From positions 1-19,177 of the forward strand of contig URWQ01000006.1 in the NCBI GenBank assembly GCA_900551635.1: a DNA stretch of 19,177 nucleotides, in the 5' to 3' direction. Made by a program: the position numbers and the translations under genes. Source of the DNA: an uncultured Collinsella sp. (GTDB taxonomy: Bacteria > Actinomycetota > Coriobacteriia > Coriobacteriales > Coriobacteriaceae). Under the pieces are notes generated by a model. The model worked only from the letters and a program-made list of their open reading frames with translations. It ran no database searches and was not told the origin of the DNA. Of this stretch, positions 1 through 5,995 are shown in pieces (position 1 is the first letter of the stretch; the number at the start of each line of letters is the position of its first letter).

Positions 1-155
1 GCCGCGCGGCAAGGAGATATATTGCCAGACCGGAGGGGCGCCGGGGGCGGGAATCTGGGCGTACACATTTCCTACACATCTTGTGATCCGACTAACGTTT
101 GCCAGCCGTTAACTACCGCTCGCCGAGCATCTCTTTATATAAGGCAGTCTCATGG
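1..155. other. Left-edge intergenic stretch, no gene supported
   Basis: This stretch lies downstream of the stop codon of the broken phosphohexomutase and runs to the window edge. I see no convincing coding region and no terminator with a T-tract. It holds two alternating AT runs (17-22 and 136-141) and a short inverted repeat, TAACG/CGTTA. An AAGGAG motif at 11-16 precedes a TTG at 22, but the 45-codon frame behind it does not look like a protein. Confidence 0.5.
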
Positions 156-1559
156 TTAAAGCGGATACGTCCCCCTAGCTAAAGCACAGCCAGCATCGAG
201 CAACTCATCACGTTCTTCCACCGAGAACCCCTCGGCGTAGACGCGCACCACTGGTTCGGTCCCGCTAGGACGGACCAGCAGCCACGTGTCATCCTCGAAT
301 GACAGACGCAAGCCGTCCATATGACTAACGTTTTGCGGCACCTTGCCACAAATCGACTTGGGGTTTACGCCCGGCAGCAGGGTTCGTAACGTTTCGGCAT
401 CTTCGGCCTCAAGGCGCAAATCGCGTCGACCGTAACTCGTCTTACCAAAACTGTCCTCGAGTTGGTCGACCAGAACGCCCAAAGGCGCGTCCGTCTTTGC
501 CATAAGCTCACACAGAATCAGACAGGCGAGGATTCCATCACGCTCGGGCATATGCGCGGCGATGCCGATACCACCGGCTTCTTCGCCGCCCATGAGGACG
601 CCGCCCTTCTTCATCTCCGCCGCTATATATTTGAAACCGACTGGTTTGACGGTCACGCGGCAGCCAAGCGCCTCGGCAATGCGACGCACGAGCGTCGAGC
701 ATGAAAGATTGACGACGACGCGCCCCTCCAAATTGCGAAATTGAACCAAGTCGCCCAAAACGAGCGCCATGATCTGATGCGGATGTATATATCTGCCGCG
801 CTCGTCAACCGCGCCGATACGGTCGGCGTCGCCGTCACCAGGCCAGCGCAAGCTCCGTCCTCGATAACCGTGCGCTCGCAAGTGTCCACCCAAGGCTCAA
901 CGGGGTCGGGGCAGATATCTTCTTGATCAGACACCTGCCCGGCGTGAATCTCGTGCACCTCAACGCCAAGCTCGCGCAGCAAGTCGGCTAGATAGCCCTG
1001 GGCTGCGCCGCCCATGGGATCGACAACCACGCGCAAGTGCGCGGCGCGGATGGCTTCGGCATCGACAAACGATGCCACCGCCTGCATATAGTCAGGAACG
1101 GTTATCGATCTCCGCGGTGCGATATTGCCCCTCGATCCCCTTTGGCTGGGGAGCCATAGTCTCTTCGAGCTCTTCGATGACATCCTGGTTGGCGGTCGAG
1201 CCGTCACCCATGCGAATCTTGAGGCACAGATAACCCTGCGGATGATGGGACCCCGTCACCATGAGCGCGCCGCACGCCTCACCGTCATAAGCCGCCGCCC
1301 ACGTAAGGGCAGGGGTCGGGACAGGTCGCGAAGCGAGCACGGCGTCTAGCCCGTGCGCCGCTAGCACGCCCGCCGCAAGCTCAGCGAACTCGCGCGCCAG
1401 GGGCCGGGTGTCGAACCCTATATATACCGTTTTGCCCGGATTGGTCTTTTGCCACAACTCGCCGACGGCATCGGCGATACGGGCAACGTTATCGGCAGTG
1501 AAGTCCTCATCGACGCGAGCGCGCCAACCGTCAGTTCCAAAATGAATTATCGCGCACAC
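156..1559 (-). pseudogene. Phosphoglucomutase/phosphomannomutase family gene broken by two frame changes
   Basis: The family (alpha-D-phosphohexomutase) moves phosphate between C1 and C6 of hexose phosphates through a phosphoserine. All four signature loops are readable, but in two frames. The N-terminal part has HFGTDGWRA and the catalytic-serine loop TGSHHP (Ser about 104), then meets TGA at 1092-1094. The middle part (about 1102 to 842) is in the +1 frame and reads TVPDYMQAVASFVDAEAIR. The C-terminal part returns to the first frame with metal loop GDGDADRIG, sugar loop GGEEAGGIG and phosphate loop RPSGTEPVVRVYAE, and stops at 156-158. Restored, it would be about 467 aa, normal for the family. 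I chose GTG at 1559 because GAGG lies 9 nt upstream and the family N-terminus begins just after it. The first change fits one extra base in the TT at 1102-1103 and the second a loss of 1 or 4 bases near 833-842. True pseudogene or sequencing errors cannot be separated here. Confidence 0.85.
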
Positions 1560-1597
1560 GCGCAGACACCTCACAGTGTTTGGATCATGGTACGCAT

Positions 1598-1625
1598 GGG
1601 GTATACCCGCAACATGCACTCGGCA
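1598..1625 (-). promoter_or_regulatory. Possible promoter with 10-bp palindrome upstream of the broken phosphohexomutase
   Basis: On the minus strand a TTGCCG (-35-like) is followed after about 15 nt by TATACC (-10-like). The -10 lies inside the perfect palindrome GGGTATACCC (1599-1608). It sits about 45 nt before the chosen GTG start and after the terminator of the upstream gene, so a promoter is expected in this gap. The match to consensus is only moderate, and the palindrome may be chance or an operator. Confidence 0.35.
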
Positions 1626-1683
1626 ACCTGCCGGCACCAGCATTCACCATTTGGGCAAATGCTGCCGAGGACATACAAGCAAT

Positions 1684-1712
1684 AAAAAAACCGCCCCGTA
1701 TGGAGCGGTTTT
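1684..1712 (-). terminator. Rho-independent terminator after the homocysteine methyltransferase gene
   Basis: On the minus strand AAAACCGCTCC, loop ATAC and GGGGCGGTTTT form an 11-bp stem with one G-U pair. It runs into seven T residues. It begins 5 nt after the stop codon of the gene ending at 1718 and separates that gene from the phosphohexomutase. Confidence 0.9.
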
Positions 1713-1717
1713 GCCCT

Positions 1718-2611
1718 TTATATATCGAGCGCCTCGGCCATCGCGGCCGTAGTGATTGCCGTGGTTCCACAGCAACTGCCCACCATTGCGGCACCGGCAT
1801 GTCTCCATTCGATGCATGCGCGCGCGAAAGCTTCGGGGTTCTCGTGCCATACGGGGCCATCCTGAGTCTGGACCGGATCGCCTACGTTGGGACGCACCGT
1901 GACGGGAGTAGTCGCCGATGCAACCATCCTGGGCACCGCCGCGTTCGCGGCCGCAAGCGAACAGCAATTAACACCAACCGAGTTTGCGCCGTGTTTTTCG
2001 GCGTACAAAACGGCTGCCTCGATGTTGAGGCCATCGCCCAACAGGTCGCCTTTATCGTCAACGACAAAACTCACCAGAACAGGCATGCCGTCGGCGGCAT
2101 CTCGAGCGCCGGCAAGCATGGGCTGCAAATTACGGATAGACGTCACCGTCTCGATCAGCAGACCGTCAACGCCGGCGTTGAGCAAGGCGTGCGCCTGTTC
2201 GCGCGCAATGCCTCTGATTTCACGATACTCGGCAGAGTCCTCGGCAAACCACTCAATACCGATCGGGCCCATCGAGCCTAGCAGCAGCTGAGGGTGCGCC
2301 TGGCGGGCATCGTCGACGGCCCCGCGATTGACCTCCGCCACGGACGGCGCAATCTGGTCGTGCTTGAGGGCATAGCTCGATGCCTGAAAGGTGTTGGTAA
2401 TGAGCACCTGCGCGCCGGCGGCGACATACAAGCGATGGATACGAGAAACGGTCTGCGGCTCTGCCAGATTCCAAAACGCCGGTGGAATGTCGGCGGCATC
2501 GTACTCACTCAACAGAACACTGCCCATGGGGCCCTGCGCCAACAAGGTCTCGCTCGACAAGCGGCGCGCAAGTTCCTCGGCACCAAAGCGGTTGTAATAA
2601 CTCGTATCCAT
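1718..2611 (-). CDS. Homocysteine S-methyltransferase family protein
   Basis: This 297-aa protein matches the homocysteine S-methyltransferase barrel (MmuM/YagD and the first domain of MetH). The family transfers a methyl group from S-methylmethionine or another donor to homocysteine, making methionine, with thiolate activation by zinc. Zinc ligands are visible as Cys216 in GVNC and Cys280-Cys281 in GSCCGTT. The N-terminal barrel strand contains LLAQGPMGSVL, where many homologues have a DGAMGT-like start, and ITNTFQAS follows as expected. The ATG at 2611 lies 10 nt after the stop of the DtxR/MntR-type regulator, so the two are probably cotranscribed; a GAGG inside the end of the regulator gene can serve as ribosome binding site. 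A strong terminator follows. The methyl donor cannot be told from sequence, so I give no symbol. Confidence 0.87.
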   Translation of the reverse strand: MDTSYYNRFGAEELARRLSSETLLAQGPMGSVLLSEYDAADIPPAFWNLAEPQTVSRIHRLYVAAGAQVLITNTFQASSYALKHDQIAPSVAEVNRGAVDDARQAHPQLLLGSMGPIGIEWFAEDSAEYREIRGIAREQAHALLNAGVDGLLIETVTSIRNLQPMLAGARDAADGMPVLVSFVVDDKGDLLGDGLNIEAAVLYAEKHGANSVGVNCCSLAAANAAVPRMVASATTPVTVRPNVGDPVQTQDGPVWHENPEAFARACIEWRHAGAAMVGSCCGTTAITTAAMAEALDI

Positions 2612-2621
2612 ATATATCCCG

Positions 2622-3044
2622 CTATTCCTCGACGCTGATTCCCTGCTTTTCGAGATAGGCGAGCCAGCGGTTCATCGTGTCCTCGGAAAGCGCATGCTCC
2701 ATCATGCAGGCCTCGGAATCGGCTCGCTCAAATTCGACACCGAGCTCCTGAACCAAAAACGTGCGGATGAGGCGATGACGGTACCAGATAGCCGTACCAA
2801 CCTCGCGGCCGCGATCGGTCAGGACTACCTTGCCGTAGTGCGATTGCTCGACAAGTTCGGATGCCTTGAGCGCCGAAACCGCTTTATTGACCGATGCCTT
2901 GGAGACGCCAAGGCGCTGCGCGATGTCAACCGATCGCACGCCGTTGGTTTCCCCCTCTTCGCTTTCAATGCGAACCATGCACTCCAAGTAGTCTTCGTTC
3001 GCCACCGTCAGATGTAGTTCGCGCGAGCTATTTGTCGTATCCAT
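2622..3044 (-). CDS. DtxR/MntR-family metal-dependent transcriptional regulator
   Basis: The 140-aa protein has an N-terminal winged helix (residues about 13-75, with VRSVDIAQRLGVSKASVNKAVSALK as recognition region) and a dimerisation/metal domain (about 77-138). Aligned by eye with MntR and DtxR, metal ligands are Asp18 and Glu21 (NEDYLE), His90 (YRHRL), Cys113, Glu116 and His117 (EACMMEH). Asp and Glu at the first site are MntR-like, while Cys113 matches DtxR Cys102, so Mn or Fe cannot be decided. There is no C-terminal SH3-like domain, as in MntR. I chose ATG at 3044 rather than the in-frame ATG at 3065 because GGAAG and AAGGGA precede it at good spacing and the extra residues look non-native. 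It is divergent from pepT and 10 nt upstream of the homocysteine methyltransferase gene. No metal transporter is adjacent. Confidence 0.9.
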   Translation of the reverse strand: MDTTNSSRELHLTVANEDYLECMVRIESEEGETNGVRSVDIAQRLGVSKASVNKAVSALKASELVEQSHYGKVVLTDRGREVGTAIWYRHRLIRTFLVQELGVEFERADSEACMMEHALSEDTMNRWLAYLEKQGISVEE

Positions 3045-3075
3045 GATCTTCCGTCCCTTCTGCATTCAATGGCTG

Positions 3076-3126
3076 ATTCTACCCCATCCAAGCGTCGTGG
3101 TATGCCGTGGCATACCGTGCTAGAGT
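3076..3126. promoter_or_regulatory. Divergent regulatory region with an 18-bp palindrome, metal regulator / pepT
   Basis: GGTATGCC-GT-GGCATACC at 3099-3116 is a perfect 8-bp inverted repeat with a 2-bp centre. On the minus strand TAGAAT (3081-3076) is a good -10 for the metal regulator gene, and the -35 position 17 nt upstream falls inside the palindrome. On the plus strand TAGAGT (3121-3126) could be the pepT -10, and its -35 position also falls inside. The size and placement fit an operator of a dimeric regulator, most simply the adjacent DtxR/MntR-type protein acting on itself. The palindrome is seen; the binding partner is inferred. Confidence 0.6.
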
Positions 3127-3164
3127 TCTTGTTGCACACGACGACCAAGATTGGAGCGGTCTTT

Positions 3165-4412
3165 ATGGAAAACACCACCACGAGCCCCGATGTCCTCGAA
3201 CGCTTTTTGCGCTACGTCCAGATCAACACGCAGTCCGAGGATGCAAACTGCGACCAGGTACCCTCGAGCGCCGTTCAGTTTGACCTTGCCAACGTGCTGG
3301 CCGAAGAGCTGCGCGAGCTTGGTGCGGAAGATGCCCACGTGACCGAGCACGCCTATGTCTGCGCGCATATCCCCGCAAGTGCGGGCGCTGAGGACAAGCC
3401 CGCCCTGGGCCTGATCGCCCATCTCGACACCACCGAAGTTGCACCGGGCGCCGGCGTGAAGCCGCACATCGTACACTACGAAGGTGGCGACCTGGTCTGC
3501 GGCACGGTTGACGATAAGCCCGTTGCCATGAGTACCGCCAAGCTTCCCGCCCTGAATGACCTCGCGGGTGAGGACCTGGTCTGCAGCGACGGCACCACGC
3601 TGCTGGGCGCAGACGACAAGGCAGGCGTCGCCGAGATCATGTCGCTTGTCGCGCGTATCGCTCAGGACCCTTCTCTGCCCCATCCCGCACTCGGCATTTG
3701 CTTCTGCCCTGACGAGGAGATCGGCCACGGAGCCGAGCTGTTGGATATCGATACCTTTGGCTGCAAGTACGCCTACACGGTCGACGGCGGCCCCATCGGC
3801 GAACTGGAGTGGGAGTGCTTTAACGCCGCCGAGGCGACCGTCCGCTTTGAGGGCCAGTCCATCCACCCGGGCGACGCTAAGGGCCGTATGGTCAACGCAG
3901 GCAATCTGTTCTGCGACTTCAACGCGTTGCTCCCCTACGTGCAGCGCCCGGAGTATACGGAAGGCTACGAGGGCTTTTATCACCTTGAGGGTGTATCTGC
4001 GACCGTCGATCACGCCACAGCGCGCTATATCGTCCGCGACCATGACGCCGCCAAGTTCCAGCTGAAACTCGACCTTATTGATGCCGCCGCCTCGATGCTC
4101 AACCAGCGTCTGGGTGAGGAGCGCGTGACGGTCGAGATTAAGCAGCAGTATCGAAATATGGCCGAGATCGTTCGTGACTATCCCGAGCTTATTGATGTTG
4201 CCAAGGAAGCCTACCTTGCCTGCGGCGTTGAGCCCCAAGTGCTGCCGATTCGCGGCGGCACCGACGGCGCCCAGCTGTCGTTCCGCGGTCTGCCCTGCCC
4301 CAACCTTTCCACCGGCGGCTATTGCTACCACGGCGTCAACGAGTTCGTCCCGGTCAGTTCGCTCGTCAAGATGACCGACGTGCTCCAGGAGCTCGTCGCC
4401 CGCTTTGCATAA
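3165..4412 (+). CDS. pepT: Peptidase T (tripeptide aminopeptidase, M20B)
   Basis: The 415-aa cytoplasmic dizinc peptidase removes the N-terminal residue from tripeptides. Family motifs are in order: IAHLDTTEVAPG (His86, Asp88 metal ligand), LLGADDKAGVAEI (Asp pair 150-151), CPDEEIGHGAE (catalytic Glu184 and metal Glu185), YTVDGGPIGELEWE, the dimerisation-domain SIHPGDAKGRMVNA, and near the end GTDGAQLSFRGLPCPNLSTGG with YCYHGVNEF supplying the last His. Length matches the usual 405-415 aa. ATG at 3165 was chosen over one at 3069 because GGAGCGG lies 6 nt upstream, the family alignment begins there, and the longer form would run through the palindrome and promoter region. It is the only plus-strand gene, monocistronic, with a strong terminator 27 nt after its stop. 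Confidence 0.96.
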   Translation: MENTTTSPDVLERFLRYVQINTQSEDANCDQVPSSAVQFDLANVLAEELRELGAEDAHVTEHAYVCAHIPASAGAEDKPALGLIAHLDTTEVAPGAGVKPHIVHYEGGDLVCGTVDDKPVAMSTAKLPALNDLAGEDLVCSDGTTLLGADDKAGVAEIMSLVARIAQDPSLPHPALGICFCPDEEIGHGAELLDIDTFGCKYAYTVDGGPIGELEWECFNAAEATVRFEGQSIHPGDAKGRMVNAGNLFCDFNALLPYVQRPEYTEGYEGFYHLEGVSATVDHATARYIVRDHDAAKFQLKLDLIDAAASMLNQRLGEERVTVEIKQQYRNMAEIVRDYPELIDVAKEAYLACGVEPQVLPIRGGTDGAQLSFRGLPCPNLSTGGYCYHGVNEFVPVSSLVKMTDVLQELVARFA

Positions 4413-4438
4413 GCCTGGCTGCACAAGTCCAAAAGACG

Positions 4439-4477
4439 AATCGCCCCGTCCTCAACCGAGAACGGGGCGATTTTTTT
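4439..4477 (+). terminator. Rho-independent terminator of pepT
   Basis: A perfect 11-bp stem, AATCGCCCCGT (4439-4449) with ACGGGGCGATT (4462-4472), closes a 12-nt loop. The plus strand runs directly into seven T residues (4471-4477). Confidence 0.95.
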
Positions 4478-4521
4478 GCTGCAATGAGAACAGGTTGACG
4501 CACGCCAGCCTCTTAACGCAA

Positions 4522-4566
4522 GGAGTGTCCCAAACTGCCGGCACAAAAGGAACGTCCCCAAGTGCC
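4522..4566. repeat. Tandem imperfect 18-nt repeat with foldable linker
   Basis: GGAGTGTCCCAAACTGCC (4522-4539) and GGAACGTCCCCAAGTGCC (4549-4566) match at 14 of 18 positions, separated by GGCACAAAA. The linker GGCAC can pair with the final GTGCC, and GGA pairs with TCC inside, so the right half folds as a hairpin. The layout looks like a dispersed intergenic repeat of the kind mobilised by REP-associated transposases, but only one copy is in this window, so the class is unproven. Confidence 0.5.
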
Positions 4567-4641
4567 AAGTGTTCCGGCAACGCCGATGTTTTGGCAACGA
4601 CAGCGAGCGGGTCGCATTTGAGACAAGGTGACGTGAAGCGA

Positions 4642-4670
4642 AAGGGCGCTGACCTTCTGGTCGCGCCCTT
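4642..4670 (-). terminator. GC-rich hairpin, possible terminator of the murA-LCP unit
   Basis: AAGGGCGC-(T)-GACC pairs with GGTC-GCGCCCTT across a TTCT loop, giving 12 bp with one bulged base. Read on the minus strand it is followed by CCCTTTCGCTTC, a poor T-tract. It could end transcripts coming from the LCP gene about 80 nt upstream, or be part of a repeat. Confidence 0.4.
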
Positions 4671-4718
4671 GAAGTTGAACGTCAGATTGTCCAAATGCGG
4701 CCCGCGCAGCGTCGAGTC

Positions 4719-4746
4719 GTTACGGCGTTTAGTAAAACGCCGTAAC
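4719..4746. repeat. Perfect 12-bp hairpin just after the LCP stop codon
   Basis: GTTACGGCGTTT (4719-4730) and AAACGCCGTAAC (4735-4746) form a perfect stem with a 4-nt loop, AGTA. On the minus strand it begins 1 nt after the stop codon (4748-4750) of the LCP gene. No T-tract follows on either side, so a protective 3-prime-end structure or a rho-assisted end is as likely as intrinsic termination. Confidence 0.6.
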
Positions 4747-4747
4747 T

Positions 4748-5983
4748 CTAGTAGTTGGCCTCGTAGCCGTTACCGTCGCCGGTGGGCTCTTCGTAGTAGT
4801 CCGAATCGCTCGAATCGCTTGAGTCATCGGAATCGTCAGAGCTGACCGATGAGGTTGCGGTACCGTTTGCGTAGTCGTCAGACGTGTTGTTGTTCAGGTC
4901 GCCGATCGTAGAGCTAGAACCGTCGGAAAGACCCATGGTGTTGGGACCCTTGGGATCCTTGCCGGCATCGACGCGCTCCATCATTTCCTTGAGCTCGTCC
5001 TCGTAGACAAAGACGTAGCTCACACCGTCAATCATGGTGCTGTCGTCGGCGTACGAGGGCAGGTTGGCCGAGTAGATACCGTCGACATCCATACCGCGCA
5101 TGGCGTTGACCGTAGCCACGATATCCTGAACGCTCATATCGGTTACGAGCATATCGGACAGCGAATTAACCAGGCCAAAGATCTTCGTGGCATCGAAGTT
5201 ATTGAGAATCTGGTTGGCAAGGGCGCCAAGTACCTGACGCTGGTGGCGCATGCGCGTGTAATCGCCGTCGGCATAGGTGTAGCGGCAGCGGGCATAGGTA
5301 AGGGCGGTGGCGCCGTCCATATGCTGCTGGCCAGCGGTAATCTTAATATCCAGGTGCTCGGGGTCGTCAACATCATCGGTTGCGTTAATGTCGATACCGC
5401 CAACCGAATCAATCAGCGCCTGCATACCGTCGAAGCTGACCTCGGCATAGTGGGAAATCTGAACACCGCACAGCTCGTTGACAGCCTCGACCATGGCCTC
5501 GGCGCCGCCAACGGTATGGCAGGCGTTGATCTTCATGGTCTCGCCCTTGTACTCGACCTTGGTGTCGCGCGGAACGGAAATGAGCGTCGCCTGCTTTTGC
5601 GTGGGGTCGATGCGTGCCAGGATAATCGAGTCGGCACGATACGTATCCTCGCCCGGACGGCCGTCGGTGCCAAGAAGCAGCACGTAGAACGGATCCTTTG
5701 CCTCATCGGTGTCAACCAGAACCCGACGCAGATTGTCGGTAATGACATTAGAATCGCCGAGCTTGCCCATGATGGTGGCAAACCACAGGCCGGCAGCGGT
5801 AGTGGCACTCAGCAGCACGCCAAGCACGACAATGAGCGCGACGTGACGAATCGTGTGGCTACGACGACGTTGACGAGCGCGCTCGGAATAGCGAGCCACG
5901 TTATCGCGACTGTAGATCTTGGCCTGCGCACCAGTTGAGGGTCTTCGGGCGTTGGTATCCGCGAGGGGCTTTTTATTAAACAT
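4748..5983 (-). CDS. LytR-CpsA-Psr (LCP) family wall-polymer phosphotransferase
   Basis: LCP enzymes attach undecaprenyl-linked glycopolymers to peptidoglycan outside the membrane. The 411-aa protein has a basic cytoplasmic N-terminus (residues about 1-45, rich in Arg), one membrane segment (about 46-68), and the LCP domain (about 98-260). The domain carries LLLGTDGRPGEDTYRADSII, ISVPRDTKV and DYTRMRHQRQVL, which supply the Asp and Arg residues that bind the pyrophosphate lipid. The C-terminus (about 345-411) is low-complexity Ser/Asp/Asn, with runs such as SSDDSDDSSDSSDSD. I prefer ATG at 5983 with AGG 6 nt upstream; a TTG two codons earlier is possible. It starts 12 nt after the murA stop, so it is probably cotranscribed with murA, which couples precursor synthesis with wall decoration. 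No other wall-polymer genes are in view. Confidence 0.92.
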   Translation of the reverse strand: MFNKKPLADTNARRPSTGAQAKIYSRDNVARYSERARQRRRSHTIRHVALIVVLGVLLSATTAAGLWFATIMGKLGDSNVITDNLRRVLVDTDEAKDPFYVLLLGTDGRPGEDTYRADSIILARIDPTQKQATLISVPRDTKVEYKGETMKINACHTVGGAEAMVEAVNELCGVQISHYAEVSFDGMQALIDSVGGIDINATDDVDDPEHLDIKITAGQQHMDGATALTYARCRYTYADGDYTRMRHQRQVLGALANQILNNFDATKIFGLVNSLSDMLVTDMSVQDIVATVNAMRGMDVDGIYSANLPSYADDSTMIDGVSYVFVYEDELKEMMERVDAGKDPKGPNTMGLSDGSSSTIGDLNNNTSDDYANGTATSSVSSDDSDDSSDSSDSDYYEEPTGDGNGYEANY

Positions 5984-5995
5984 AGGCAACCTGTA

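Larger units (their letters stand above)
4413..4747. other. 335-nt gene-free stretch between pepT and the LCP gene
   Basis: This gap between convergent genes contains the pepT terminator, a tandem imperfect repeat (4522-4566) and two hairpins (4642-4670 and 4719-4746). Short open frames cross it on both strands, but none has a ribosome binding site or a recognisable protein. I regard it as non-coding. Confidence 0.6.

Noticed and set aside
22..159. A 45-codon frame starting TTG with AAGGAG upstream at the left edge
   Set aside because: Good ribosome binding site, but the translation is Gly/Arg-rich without any recognisable pattern and overlaps the mutase stop region.
90..333. GACTAACGTTT occurring twice (about 90 and 323)
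   Set aside because: One copy is inside coding sequence, the match is only 11 nt with no further similarity, so chance is the simplest view.
1085..1110. Programmed +1 frameshift in the mutase at UCC-UGA-C
   Set aside because: It resembles prfB only at the stop context; there is no spaced Shine-Dalgarno, the slip would pair poorly, and a second, opposite shift would also be needed.
3120..4424. A 434-codon minus-strand open frame opposite pepT
   Set aside because: pepT has every catalytic motif in order; the opposite frame has none, and it would run through the palindrome region.
4452..4694. An 80-codon minus-strand frame in the gap after the LCP gene
   Set aside because: It runs through the tandem repeat, a hairpin and the pepT terminator, has no ribosome binding site and reads like no known protein.
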